From Candidula unifasciata (Eukaryota; Mollusca; Gastropoda; Stylommatophora; Geomitridae), in the NCBI GenBank assembly GCA_905116865.2, contig CAJHNH020001151.1, positions 74,501 through 138,500 of the forward strand: a stretch of 64,000 nucleotides of DNA. Direction: 5' to 3'. A program made the translations under genes and the position numbers. The notes below the pieces were generated by a model. That model saw only the letters and a program-made list of their open reading frames with translations. It was not told where the DNA came from and ran no database searches. Positions 43,788-54,869 of the stretch are shown piece after piece. Position 1 is the stretch's first letter, and the number at the start of each line of letters is the position of its first letter.

Positions 43788-44165
43788 GGGGGCTGCGTGG
43801 TCGTGAGGCATGAAGTCCGCTTCGAGTGCTAGAGGTTCCGGGCTCAATCCCCGGTAAGGGCTGGGATTTTTCACGTGGTCTTGGACTTCTAGTATTTCCT
43901 CTGGACTCTGGGTAGTGCATTGTTGCGCACGTAAAAAATCCATTGGCAGTTTGAAATCGAAAAGAGTAGCCTAACAGTGCTGCCCGGCAAAAATTTAGAG
44001 TTAAAAATCTACCCAAAGTATTTTAGGATCCGCGCCGGTGCTACAGAGCCTGTGCACTGTGCTGATCTTCTTCAGACTCAGACTTGAGTTAGAAGAAGAC
44101 CGGAGTACTTATGGGTTACTTCTCGTGTGCCATTATGTTTATCCGTTGTTCAAACTTCAAACTTT
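43788..44165 (+). mobile_element. SINE-3, full length
   Basis: Head GGGGGCTGCGTGGTCGTGAG-GCATGAAGTCCGCTTCGAGT with B box GGTTCCGGGCTCAATCCCCG. Body TGGACTCTGGGTAGTGCATT-GTTGCGCACGTAAAAAATCC, AACAGTGCTGCCCGGCAAAA and GAGTTAAAAATCTACCCAAA-GTATTTTAGGATCC. The 3' end is ATGTTTATCCGTTGTTCAAA. Confidence 0.88.
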
Positions 44166-44194
44166 AATCTTTAAAACCTGCAACGTGAACCGCG

Positions 44195-44365
44195 GTGAAT
44201 GTTTGCAACAATGACAGCACTGATGCTTATAGAAACACTACACATCGCGGCCGCAGGATCTCCAGCGGTGAGACTATCGTACCACTTCGAATGATAACAC
44301 GAAAGAAAAACACACGTGCGCGCGCACACACACACAGACACACCCACCCACCCACCCACCCACCC
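44195..44365. repeat. CA/CCCA-rich stretch within unassigned sequence
   Basis: The 44320-44365 part is (CA)n then (CCCA)n. Flanking sequence shows no gene. Confidence 0.8.
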
Positions 44366-44544
44366 ATCAAGGATCTCATGTTCACCTTCCATGTCCTTAA
44401 TTGTCGCTTCAACGTGGGTTCCGTTCAAAATTATTTGATCATGACACTAGATGACATGCAACTAAAGCCTAGTATGCTACTTATAAGCTGCCCTCGAGGT
44501 CAAGATGGGAGACATAGCCAACCAACAGTACGTCCCATAAGTCG

Positions 44545-44915
44545 TGCTTAACTTTCAAAATATGTAACCCAGTAACCGTTCGGTGTGAGCTGTTGAAATT
44601 CTCCATGCAACATGTAAATAATCATGCCCTTGTCGAAAAAAAAAATATAATAAACAAACATCTATTTCTCATTTTTCCCTAACTGCAGTATGTGAAAGAA
44701 AATTAAACAGAAGCCAACCCAAAGCAAACAGTCAGAATACTTACAGTTAAAAGAGTACGGGGACATTTTCAAAACACCAAACTGCACTCGTTTCTTAGGC
44801 GTTTCACACTTCCTGTGGTCATATACAGCATTAGTCTCTTGTGAAATACGGATTTTTTTTATTGTATGTTGACTAGGCCGTCAAAATAATCTACACGCAT
44901 CGCTGCAAATGTTAG
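44545..44915 (+). mobile_element. hAT-like element related to 22715-23128
   Basis: Shared blocks in the same order are AACCCAGTAACCGTTCGGTGT, GAGCTGTTGAAATTC, ATAAACAAACATCTATTT, and GTCAAAATAATCTACACGCA-TCGCTGCAAATG. The right end is missing. Confidence 0.55.
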
Positions 44916-45384
44916 TTCATTTCTGAACAGTCTCCAATCTGTGCCAATTACTGCATATTCTATTTCCTAGGAGTACAGAAATGATTGTAAGAAATTTTCT
45001 GCTTTAAAAAGCAGCAGCACCTGTGTAATTGTGAATTGTAACATCATAAGTACATGGGAATTCAAATCAACATGCAAAAAAAAAAAAAAAAAAAAAACTA
45101 ATTGATCCCCACATGAGTTTTCTAAATATTTCTTAAAGTGTGAACACACGAGTTTTGAAACACACTATAGTATAGAAATGTTCGGCAGAAGTAGCTATTA
45201 CTACAAAGGACTGAGCACCCACGGCAATGCCCAGGATTTAGAAACGTTAATGATAATAACATCCCATCAAAGATGCAAACAGCGGGGAATGGAGAGTAAG
45301 AAGCAACAACGAAATTGATATAATTCATAATCTGTTTTAATCACCATTGATCACAAGCATCATGAGAGCTAATGGACTGTAATG

Positions 45385-45635
45385 GTTGGAGCATATTAAA
45401 AGAATGTCAGTTGACAGAGAAGTAAAAACTATACACGAGGGAGATGAATGGTCGTAGACCACGAGGCAGATCAAGAAGACTTTGTAGAGATAATATCCAG
45501 ACAGACCTGCAAACATCTGGTGTCACCAACTGGAAAGAGAAGGCCAACCAGAGAGATGTATTGATTCCAGTGAAATCTGCAACAATGAACCTCTAGGGCT
45601 CAAAATGCTGAAGAAGAAGAAGAAGAAGAAGGTAA
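45385..45635 (+). mobile_element. LINE-D 3' end with GAA tail
   Basis: WLEHIKRMSVDREVKTIHEG (across a shift), GRRPRGRSRRLCRDNIQTDL-QTSGVTNWKEKANQRDVLIP, then VKSATMNL and a (GAAGAA)n tail at 45607-45630. It is the post-RT C terminus of a LINE ORF and the best LINE-D copy in the window. Confidence 0.8.
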
Positions 45636-45872
45636 TAACATAACGACATAACATGATAAAAGATCACCCCTTAGTTTAATATATGTTGTCTTTAATTGAC
45701 CATTCCCATACACAATTCAAAATGACGACTTTGACAGCATCGCCTCAGCGACAACACAAAAAGACAAACTTCTTAACCTTATCTCGTAATCGCAAACAAG
45801 TCAGGGCAAAAGGCTAGCTCATTACGATGCATTTCAATCATAGAGAAAGTTGATTTTATGCCATATATTTTG

Positions 45873-45876
<4 letters not shown>

Positions 45877-45940
<64 letters not shown>
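45877..45940. repeat. CT dinucleotide microsatellite
   Basis: About 64 bp of (CT)n followed by diluted CTCTCT patches. Confidence 0.97.
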
Positions 45941-45944
<4 letters not shown>

Positions 45945-47130
45945 CACTTACTTATTCCATCTCTCTCCTCTCTCTATCTCGCTTTCTCTTGTACACGTAC
46001 ATTCAATTTTTATCTACACATGTATTTAATAAAAGAAATTACACTTATAAAGACAATTCTGAGTTTAAAAAAAAAAACGAAATTATGCAATCTATCTGAC
46101 GAGATTACTCATCCGTCCACTTTTACACCACCTTTCTTCTTTCCAACATCCTCCTAATATATCATCCTCCTTCTCCTCCTTGTTTGCTTCCTCCTTTATG
46201 TTCCTCCTCTTCTGTTGCTCCTGTCTGCCGCTTGCCACTTTCACCCCACTACCACGCCAACCCCCCTCTCTTTTCCAAACCATCTTCCATGGACCAATGT
46301 AGTGGTACCTAGGTTAGTGTTTTATACCCGCTTACGCGATAATTATGTACAGCCAACTCCCGTAGGACCGCTTTGCTATACTGGGGTACAAGTTAGTTAA
46401 TCGACAGATTATCCTTATTAAACTTCGGTTACGTCGATAAGCGCTCGGATCCCATCTTCAGTATATTTCTCAGCGTGTGGCTACTGGTAACACCAGTTCC
46501 GTGTTGGTTTACTGTTCTTTTATGACTACCTGTTTATTGTTCATGTTTTGCGTCAACTCTTTTGATCTGAAGTTCTTGTAGTCTTTTGAGTGTTGCCGAT
46601 ACAACATCGTCTCATGAATCATCTTCTCGCCCTGCCTCTTTGAGAGCATTGAGAATGTTAGCCCGGTCTATTGCTTTTCCTGGACCTACCCTGGCCCTAC
46701 CAGTCCACTTGGTAATTCCCTCTTACCTTAAAGTGTCCTGGCACAAAAATAAACCCAATTTCTATCAGACGAGATTTTTCTTCAATTCTATCCTGTCTCT
46801 ATCTTCTTAAACATGCTCATGGAATCGCTTAGAATACACGCATAGGAAAAATGCTGTGGCTCTAGCAACTGAGGTGCAAACGATGTGGGAAACGGAAAGA
46901 ATACTGTGGTAGAATTCCATGAGCAGAAAAGTAGCAGATCGCTTGTGAAGATGTTATGTGACAACAGCTACACGATGAGAATTTAGTTAGACTGGAGCTC
47001 AGGCAAATTCTGGCAGTACCGAATTAAGTAATTACAAAGACTTTTCTCCCACACTAGTAACAATATACTTCTTCTTTAGGACTGTGTTGTTTAGTTTTCC
47101 TTCTCCACTCAGACCAGATATAAACAATAT
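45945..47130. other. No gene recognised
   Basis: Unassigned sequence with a pyrimidine-rich stretch at 46130-46230. Short frames show no domain. Confidence 0.4.
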
Positions 47131-47149
47131 GGAAGCACGAATGCTGACT

Positions 47150-47400
47150 TTAGATAGAACGATGAAATGTGGGTGACCATGGAATCTGGCCAATACTCTG
47201 CATTCAGAGGGACAAAATTGATGAACATATAATCAACCTGTTACTGGCACCTCTAATGAGTTGGAACTTATCCCTGGCTGCTGAAGATATGCACAGATTG
47301 CTTGTGGGAATGTCCCGAATGATTTGATGTCACTTCTGGACTCAACCTAACTCACCTAAAGCCAGAAACGTGCAAGCTAGGTCCTGAGACTACATATTTG
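47150..47400 (+). mobile_element. LINE-R C-terminal fragment
   Basis: ACCTGTTACTGGCACCTCTA, TGGAACTTATCCCTGGCTGC-TGAAGATATGCACAGA and TGGGAATGTCCCGAATGATT-TGATGTCA follow the LINE-R C-terminal block (TGTISIGTLRRLLNMKT..WECPECCDV). Confidence 0.6.
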
Positions 47401-47824
47401 GGTGTAAGCAGGTCATGATATAATCGAAATACACATGGGCTTGCTAAAATTAGATCAGTATTGGTAATGTTTTCCCCCAGACATTTCAAATACTGCTTGA
47501 GTGGATGGGTGTGGGGGACACGCTATTTCAGTTCCCAGGAAGAGATGGTGTACTTAATATCTCTAGGGCAGCCTAATGTCTTGAAATAAGATTATAAAAG
47601 AAACACAATCCTCGGTAACAAATGATTGTCTAGACAAGTCTTTTCCATTTAGTAGTCAGCAAACCCGGTCGGTCGGCTAACAAACTCAAAGGGCCCGTAT
47701 ATCCTGTGAAAATTAATATCCTCCGAATTAGAATACAGTGCTTTGTGTGATTCTGATATTTTTAAATTATAATAATTTCTTCATTGAATAAAAGAATGAA
47801 TGAATACTGAATTGACATCCCTGC

Positions 47825-48120
47825 GCTCCAGACGTTCACACACGTGCTCCGTCTGCTTCTAGATTAGCCAACGACGAGTCAGTATACTAATAGTACCTGT
47901 TGCAACCTGATTAAAAGTCTGCATTGTTGACTATCTTCCAGACCCCGTCGCTCCCTATCGCTGAATTAGTCTATCAATGGTATGTTCTGTCGCACTGTCC
48001 ACTTGATCCCGGAGAGCCTTCAACACTTCCGTTTTATCATAACGTAGCTCACCGCCCATAGGAGCGGCATCAGCCAGTCTGTCAGTAAGCTTCTGTTAGT
48101 TCTTCTGTTAGGTCTTCACT
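47825..48120 (-). mobile_element. LINE-R fragment
   Basis: The minus strand reads LTDRLADAAPMGGELRYDKT-EVLKALRDQVDSATEHTIDRL-IQR, then NQVATGTISILTRRWLI*KQ-TEHVCE. This is the end of the RNase H domain plus the family C terminus, including the GELxxDK block shared with 62850-63195. Confidence 0.75.
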
Positions 48121-48189
48121 GAATGTTTCCAAGCAGCAGTTTTCAATTCTTCCCAGGAGTTAGTCTGATGTTTCCTGAAACAGTTTCCA

Positions 48190-48570
48190 ATTTGCTTTTC
48201 GAAAATCCCAAAGAGTCCTCTACTAAAAACATGATTCTGAGAATATCTTTTACAAAGAAGAGGAGAAATACTGACATCTTGAAAGATCTATACACCAAGG
48301 AAGACTGGCTAATAAACAGCATCCTGTCTCGGAAGCTGAAATATTTTGGTCATATCAAGCGGCAGGACGGATTGGAAAAAAATAGCAGAAGGCATGGTAC
48401 CGGGAAGGAATAGCAGGGGCCGACCAACACGAAGCTGGGCACAGGATATAAGTGACTCCCTGAGTATGAAAGTACATGAGGCGGGGAGATCGAGTTTCTT
48501 TTAGGCACACCGTGATGAGAGCGACGTTCTGCAAAGGACCTGCTACATGAAGATGATGATGATGACTTAC
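48190..48570 (+). mobile_element. LINE-B post-RT segment and 3' end
   Basis: It encodes SSTKNMILRISFTKKRRNTD-ILKDLYTKEDWLINSILSRK-LKYFGHIKRQDGLEK in one frame. After shifts come GRPTRSWAQDISDSLSMKVH-EAG and a GAAGATGATGATGATGAC tail. It extends further 5' than the other LINE-B copies. Frameshifts follow GLEK. Confidence 0.82.
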
Positions 48571-48571
48571 A

Positions 48572-49450
48572 GTTGTAAGTATTGGTTTGTGGTCACTTCC
48601 TGTGTCGTCCAGGACGTGGGGATAGTTTGCTTCTGCTCAGTCGGATGAGGAGATGGCCAGATCAGGTCGGCTGAGAGATAGGTGTATCCCGTGTAATAGT
48701 GTTGGTGTGGACTCTGTGTCATTCAGCACTGACAGGTTAGTAGTTTCACAAGTATCCTCGATGTATTTCCCTGTGCTATTGTAGTCAGGATAACCCCTAC
48801 GTGGCGATTGTCCGTTGAAGTCACTAACAAGAGGTATTTGAGATATTGTATCTTAAATAGTACGTGTATATTGCAGGTTGTCTGAGGTGGACTGTGCACG
48901 CTGTACACCATATATTTGCTTCCATTGTGCCAGATAATTTTTTTGTTGTACATCTGTAGGTATACCGAATGAAGTCGTCCCCTTGTGGGACGCAATTTTT
49001 GGTTATTTTGAAGCCCCGCCCTGGCTTTTGCCAGGGGCCCTGAACAAGCCGGACAAAAAATATGACTAAGCCATAGATATGGCCTTACGGCTGAAAGGGG
49101 TTTCTGGGTCTTCTCCACTTGTGATCCTCATCCGCATGGTGGCACTTTGTGTCACCGGGTGTTTATCGCTTTAGTGATGTCCTGGTGGGGTACAACTACC
49201 TACCTTCCTGAAGGGTGAGATGCCGATAGCATTGTTATATCTCCTTCTATGTTATTTCTGATACATGTCACTATACCCCGGCAGCCATAACACTTGCAGG
49301 CACAACTAGTGAATGCCGTGAGATTCATGAATCTTTATGCAGGGTTTCTTGTAGGATGGTCACGTGTACCCTGCGGTTGTTTAGCAAGCTGGCAAGCTTA
49401 AGCTTCTTGTTTCTTTTTTTCTCAGATGTTCAGCTGCAGAATATTAAGCA
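48572..49450 (-). mobile_element. LINE endonuclease domain split by an H-SINE
   Basis: On the minus strand the N-terminal part (49450 to 49205) reads KLKLASLLNNRRVHVTILQE-TLHKDS, with catalytic-type QE and following HxKD. After the H-SINE insertion (48985-49205) come GSKYMVYSVHSPPQTTCNI, DFNGQSPRRGYPDYNSTGKY-IEDTCETTNLSVLNDTESTP, SRPDLAISSSD and GSDHKPIL. These are successive AP-endonuclease motifs (SPP, DFNG, SRPDL, SDHxPI). It has frameshifts and no RT domain follows. Confidence 0.82.
48985..49205 (+). mobile_element. H-SINE inserted in a LINE endonuclease
   Basis: TTTTGAAGCCCCGCCCTGGC-TTTTGCCAGGGGCCC, GGTTTCTGGGTCTTCTCCAC, GTGATCCTCATCCGCATGGT-GGCACTTTGTGTCACCGGGT and GATGTCCTGGTGGGGTA follow the family order. 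The GTCA tail is lost. Confidence 0.88.
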
Positions 49451-49818
49451 TCTGTGCATTTTTAGCTGTGCGATCTGGTTTCTATTTGCTCTCCCTCCCA
49501 CTCTTCCTCCTCCTGGGGTATCTGATTTTCCTATTTGTTTTTCCAGCAGCTTCTTCCATTCTTCTGGGACTGTTTCCTCTTCCCATATTTAAAAAAAAAA
49601 AAAAATTGTTCTAGTACTTTTTGGATAGTTGTCACATTTGCTTCTATTTTTGCTATAACATTATCACCAGCCGCCGTCTTGTTATTTGCTAGGGAATGTA
49701 ATGTCTTTCTGATTTCCGTCACATTAACCTGCCCATGTATAAACTTCATGATTTTTAATACGTTCTTTGATTTGCATGTCTTGGTAGCGATTTGCATCAC
49801 ATGGTTTGATTTAGACGA
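49450..49818 (-). mobile_element. LINE fragment before the RT domain
   Basis: The minus strand reads VTEIRKTLHSLANNKTAAGD-NVIAKIEANVTTIQKVLEQF, then after a poly-A slip IWEEETVPEEWKK. The NNKxAGxDxIxAE ... IWxxExxPEEWKK pattern is the linker into the fingers of RTE/CR1-like reverse transcriptases. The homology stops after EEWKK at a junction to unrelated sequence. Confidence 0.8.
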
Positions 49819-50115
49819 AGGATCGACGTAATGGCACAAGGGTAGTAATCCCCTAAGTTGTCCGTTCTACTTCTGACTCAAGCCTGAGTCCAAAGAGTCT
49901 CAGTGCAGTGCACGAACTCCCTAGCACCGGCGAGGATTCTGAAAATACTTTAGGCAGACTTTTTACTCAAAATTGTGCCTGGGCAGCGCCGTTAACCTGT
50001 TTTTTTTTTTTTTGTAATCCAAGTGCCAAGGGATTTTCTTTTACGTTAGCAACAATACACAATACTACCCAGAGAAGCGAAGAAACTTCCAGAAGTACTG
50101 AAACGTTACCATTAT
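49819..50115 (-). mobile_element. SINE-3, 5'-truncated
   Basis: The reverse complement contains AACGGCGCTGCCCAGGCACA, AGTCTGCCTAAAGTATTTTC, CTCGCCGGTGCTAGGGAGTT-CGTGCACTGCACTGAGACTC and the CCATTACGTCGATCC end. A poly-T run interrupts it near 50000, and the tRNA-like head is missing. Confidence 0.8.
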
Positions 50116-50269
50116 TAAATTCTTTGAAAATCCAAGACTGAGTGGTTTTGCCATTTAATGAAAATGAATCCAATGATAACAGCAGCGATAGCCATACCTC
50201 GAGACCACTTAGCCTCCCCCCCCCCCATTTCCCCCTTCCCCCGCACACATCCGTTATGCAGATTTACCA

Positions 50270-50345
50270 TATCTATCTGTATGCAGGCTGTCGGTTCCTC
50301 ACTTCTTAGGCAGATGCACTCCGACTTTAAAGGAAGCACCCGTAA
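50270..50345 (-). mobile_element. Fam-7 fragment
   Basis: TGCAGGCTGTCGGTTCCTCA-CTTCTTAGGCAGATGCACTC-CGACTTTAAAGGAAGC matches the listing of 51315-51370. Confidence 0.7.
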
Positions 50346-50379
50346 TTGTAATGAAGTATAGGCAGAAAGGGGTTAAATG

Positions 50380-50640
50380 AACAAGCATACATTTCAGACC
50401 ACCACACGGCGTACTAATCCATCACTGTGTGAAATGACAGAATGGGTGATTAGAAAGCCATGGCCTAGCCAGCTATGCAGAACACACCGCCATGACATCT
50501 GACAGTGAGGGATGAAACATTCGACGAGTGCCCGTGAGCTGTGACCAGCTGACGAGATACGTTCATCCAAACGTGACCACCAAGGACAGGTGACAGGGAA
50601 GTGATTAAGATGGTACGCCAGGAGGAGCGGGAAAGCGGTG
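50380..50640. other. No gene recognised
   Basis: Unassigned sequence leading into the small tandem repeat. Confidence 0.4.
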
Positions 50641-50647
50641 GAATAAA

Positions 50648-50770
50648 GTTAGCCCCGGGACCGCTTGAGAGGGGAGTTAGTCCCGGAACCGCTGGAGAGG
50701 ACAGTTAGCCCCGGAACCGCTGGAGAAGGGAGTTAGGGCTAGACCGCTAGAAAGACCGGTTAGGAGAAAA
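50648..50770. repeat. About 32-bp tandem repeat, four units
   Basis: Units of the form GTTAGCCCCGGAACCGCTGG plus AGAGGGGA are repeated with substitutions. The last unit is the most diverged. Confidence 0.85.
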
Positions 50771-51184
50771 CTAGTGCTTTACTTCGTTTAGAAGGTATAT
50801 ATTAAACTTGGAGTTTAGCCAGAACAGTGGTTAAGGAACTCGTAGAGGCATACGAATAGCCAGTAATAAGGAGTGTTCATATACTATTGCGTAATGAATT
50901 TATGAAATGTGTGTGACGAGAATATTATGAATAAACCAGCTCTTATGTAATTGATTACATCACGGGCCTTGTTCTTGAGTACGATTGAAGAGAGATACGA
51001 ACCATATTCATTCCACTTGGCCGACTTAGGCACATCTATTTCTTGGGGGATGTATAGGCACAACTGTGCCACATAATTACTCGACGTTTGGGACATGCTT
51101 GTTATGGGACGGTGGGTATGTCTCCCCCCTTAACCTTTCCAAGCAAAATGGGACCCGCCATCAACATGGAAAATAGACTAATTA

Positions 51185-51470
51185 AACGTTCTTTTTCTTT
51201 TCTTCTGTTCACTGGCTGTAAACTCTAAGGGACATTTCTGGTTGTTCGTCCACCTCTGGACTTGAGTCTTATTCCAGAACCTGAGCTTTGCATGTACAGA
51301 TCTGACTTTTTGTATGCAGAATGCTGGTTCCTTGTCTCTCGGGCAGATGCACTCCGACTTAGAAGGAAGCCCCCAGTTAGTCGACTCTTACGACATGCCT
51401 GTTGCGGATTCAGTGAATCTGTTCTTTCTTCCCCCACAAAGGGGCCCCGGAACTCACACTTAGAGAATGG
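51185..51470 (-). mobile_element. Fam-7 dispersed repeat
   Basis: The reverse complement contains GGGGCCCCTTTGTGGGGGAA, GCATGTCGTAAGAGTCGACT, AAGTCGGAGTGCATCTGCCC-GAGAGACAAGGAACCAGC and GTTTACAGCCAGTGAACAGA-AGAAAAG. It is close to full length. Confidence 0.8.
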
Positions 51471-52050
51471 TTTTTTAATATCGAATTTCTTGGACCGAAA
51501 GGTGCGGATATCGCAGTCTACTTGCAGTCCACTACAATGCGCGTCTACTGCTTTTTACGAGTGAACACAGATGAATAAGAAGACAGCAAGCAGACAAATA
51601 AACAAACACACAGACAAAAAAAAATGACATCTGTAAAACGATAAATCTGAGCTTATGTGTGCATTTGCTCTTACAGTTTCATACATGCAATTCATCATGC
51701 AGAAGGTCTGTAATTCCGAGAATACAAAGAGAGACATCTTCCCTTACATCCTAATGGCCAATTTATCTCACAAACATATATGGTCCCCATTGGATTATTC
51801 AAAACGCCGACTCACCAAATAACAACACGGGGGTCAGAGCCAGCTATTTTTTTTTTTCAACCACAGATAAAACATTGCATAAATCTGAATCGCAAATGGG
51901 ATACAACTGGCAGTTCTCACGAGAATTCTGCGAGGCGATCAATAAAACATGACCACCATGAAGACAGACCGGAGTTTACAGGGTTGCCAGATTGCATGAG
52001 GGAAATAGCAAAAGACTTTTTTTTTTTTTTTTCAATTTCTTTTGTTGCAG

Positions 52051-52223
52051 CATGTTTGACTTCAATCATTGGAATAAGAGGAAACTGGAAAGATAAGCTG
52101 ACTGTTGGTGTTGAGAAGGGAGTTGTGGACGTCCACTGGATAGCAAGCTTTGCAGTCAATTCTGTGGTCATAGTTCGGATTATCCTTGTCTTCGTTCGTT
52201 GTCTCCCTAATACCAGATTGTAG
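52051..52223 (+). CDS. Weak candidate terminal exon (hypothetical)
   Basis: A strong polypyrimidine tract and TTTTGTTGCAG acceptor precede an open segment ending at TAG. It reads, after completing a split codon, ACLTSIIGIRGNWKDKLTVG-VEKGVVDVHWIASFAVNSVV-IVRIILVFVRCLPNTRL*, with one hydrophobic stretch. Its phase (1) matches the donor at 41568. However, joining would replace the conserved Gly-Thr that follows PGL in Stum proteins, and no similarity to the rest of that domain is visible. It may be chance. Confidence 0.2.
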
Positions 52224-52499
52224 CACAGTGCTGTGGTTGTTTTTTTTTTTTTTTGGGGTATTTGTTTAGCGCTTCTTGGATGCCTTGGGTGACGAATTTG
52301 TTCATCTTAATTTAATATTTCTGCTACCCCATTTATCTATCTCTATCTTTGTCTAACTGTCAGATCATCATTGATACATGTGTTATATTCAGATATCTCT
52401 TGAGGGGGATTCTATTTTCTGGTAGTTCGGGCGGATTTTATGTTTAGATATATTGAGTGTTAGTTAATAAGTGACATCACCATAGTCAGAGCACTCCCG

Positions 52500-52745
52500 T
52501 AAGCGCGACGTCATCATCTTCATCAGCAAGCGAAGAGTTCCAATTCGATGCTACCAGTCGCAGTTTTATTATATGTTCGTCTTGTCTTCCCTCTGAGTGA
52601 AGTGGGTCAACCACATCCCCTGGTCACTCCCATCTATACCATTCTCTCCAGATCACAATGGTCTTTTCATGCCTTCACATTGTGTGCTTGCTGTCAAAGG
52701 GCCTTGGCCAAGTTTAGCTTGTCGTGCAAAAATTCACCACAATTT
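52500..52745 (-). mobile_element. LINE-R fragment
   Basis: The plus-strand listing AGCAAGCGAAGAGTTCCAAT, GATGCTACCAGTCGCAG and CAAAGGGCCTTGGCCAAGTT-TAGCTTGTCGTGCAAAAATT-CACCAC matches the minus-strand LINE-R at 62850-63195 block by block (C terminus, then GELxHDK end of RNase H). Confidence 0.65.
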
Positions 52746-52779
52746 TTGCAGAACCAACCCATCTGTCCTAATTTTGCTT

Positions 52780-52935
52780 TGCAAGTCGGTGTTTTCGGTT
52801 TGCCCTACCTAAAATGGACACTGATAATTATTTGGGAAGTAAACATCAGTTTCAAGTACTAATTGGTCAATTCAAATTTGGTGCTAGCATCATATACCCT
52901 ATATGCCATTAGGCGTGGACGTGGGAGTCTTTACT
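52780..52935 (+). mobile_element. SINE-2 3' half
   Basis: CCCTACCTAAAATGGACACT, ATTTGGGAAGTAAACATC and ATACCCTATATGCCATTAGG-CGTGGACGTGGGAGTCTTTA follow the SINE-2 3' order. Confidence 0.65.
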
Positions 52936-52939
52936 TTAA

Positions 52940-54740
52940 TATTATTGAGTTGAGCAAACAGTCGTTGTTACTGTAACCGTGCGAAAACGAATACCTTTAT
53001 TTTTTTTTATTTGCAAATGCGAAGAAACCTGGCCACTGTGTTTAAAAAGGACCATACAGAAAAAACGGCCTTGTTTTGACTCTCTGCTTTCGACTGGCCG
53101 GTCGCTCTGGGCGTTCTTTTAGTTTACGTGTCAGTGGCTATTTGGTTGTGAGTGTGATAGTGAGCCTAAAAAATGTAGTTCTGGTTTTCTGTTTGCGTGG
53201 TCGTTCGCGGCCCTAAGACGCAATGTATGGGCATAGAATGCTCCGGGACTGATAGAGATAATTTGTTTCAATGTACGTTTCATTTCTTTAGGTGGTGTAA
53301 GATTTGATTTCCATTGTGCATTCTCGCTCGGAGATAAGTTTGATTGCAGGTCGCTATAAGCGATTTACTGTACGCTTAACGTACATGTTTTTATGTTTCA
53401 ATTGTTGCCATTGCTGAGGTAATTTTTCTGAGCGTGTGCATTTATTATCTTTTTATCCTAGTAAACTGGAGATGATTAGCACTTTAGATTCCGGTCGAGC
53501 ACGTTGATTGTTATTCATGCATTATCTGTGAAGTATACGTTAATTTTTTGTTCAATTCAGTTAAATAAAAAGGTGTTTAATGTGATGATTATAATTCATT
53601 CACTTAATTCAATTTAGTATCTGTAGTCCGTGCACGTTGTTCGTCTAGGTGTGTGAAGCCTACGTATGTATTAGTGTGTGTAATATAGAGTTGCTCAGAT
53701 ACCACTTGTCTGGGTTTTGGTGGAATATTCTAGGACCCCCGCAGAGAAGGGCTTCTTGTCTTTTCTTTACTTTTCTTGTTTTTGCTGTTCAGCGGGGACT
53801 ACTACTTTTTTGTCTTAATCACAATTTTCTTCAGCCTCCTACTTCCGTGGGGATTCCTTTTCATTCCTCCCGCTAGCACATTACATTAATTGATGGTGTT
53901 TTCTAAAATCTAGCTACACGATATTGGCTGGCATCTAGTCCAGGAGGTGAGTTCTGAGAGGTGTGCAGACAGACCTCTGCTTTTTTTGATCCGACAGCTT
54001 CTGCAGGTTGCTTTATTCTACACGTAGTGGTGTTACGTATCCTTTGAGGTTAACAAGGCAGGACGAGAAAGCAGTCATCCTGAATGGACAGTACATCGTC
54101 TCTAAAATACCGCTAAAGCTAAGTACTATGAAGCAGAGGCGGCTTATTCCTATGGCCATCAAGCATTACTATAAATAAGTAGAGTCGTAAAGGCAGCGAT
54201 GAAGTAAACATAAATGTTATAGAAGCTGGCAAAAGAGGCAGGGGTCGAACAAGTACGAATTTGGTCCGGGGCATTTGAGTGTATTCGTTTCCGAGCTGTG
54301 TGGTTGGCTTCCTGAGTACAGTTTTTACGAAGATCCCTATAGAACTTCATCAAAGCTACGGGGTCTGTGCTTCATGTGAAGCTCTCGGCAGACGGCTAGC
54401 CGTCTTGCGGAGAGAGACCTAGCCAAATTGGATAAAACCATGTAAAATGAAGTAGATTCACTAGACTTAACTCGTACATAACATCAACGTACAGAAACAA
54501 GTGGATTAGGCACAGAATTTAGCAACTTCCACCAAACTGTGTTGGGGTCTGGGTGGGGTTGGGGACGCAAGAAAGTTTCATGAATGCTCAAGAAATATTG
54601 AAATTGAGTACAGTGGTAATTGTAATAATCTGTTATAATTATATTATTTTCAGTGAATTATAAATACAAATTTAAAAGTATATATGAAACAAAAAGATGG
54701 GACACCATGTTAACTGACACGTAGATTCATGTAGAAGTTC
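52940..54740. other. No gene recognised (1.8 kb)
   Basis: No partner repeats and no protein domains are recognised. 53100-53900 is less A/T-biased and comparatively unique-looking, so it could hold regulatory or non-coding sequence, but nothing specific supports that. Confidence 0.4.
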
Positions 54741-54744
54741 TTCT

Positions 54745-54862
54745 CTACGCTCTTGTTAACGTGCTTGGAATTTTTCCATAAAAAAAGAAGTGTAGGCGTG
54801 GTGGTCTTGCCGTATATTCAAAAAGGAACCACATGGAAGAGGTTCCAACAACTGATTTAAAT
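54745..54862 (+). mobile_element. Right end of a hAT-like element
   Basis: GGCGTGGTGGTCTTGCCGTA-TATTCA, then GAACCACATGGAAGAGGTTC-CAACAACTG, corresponds to GGCGTGGGGGTCTTGTCGTA-TATTCA ... GCCACCTGAAAAGGTTGAAA-ACCACTG at 23055-23127. Confidence 0.6.
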
Positions 54863-54869
54863 AATTCAG

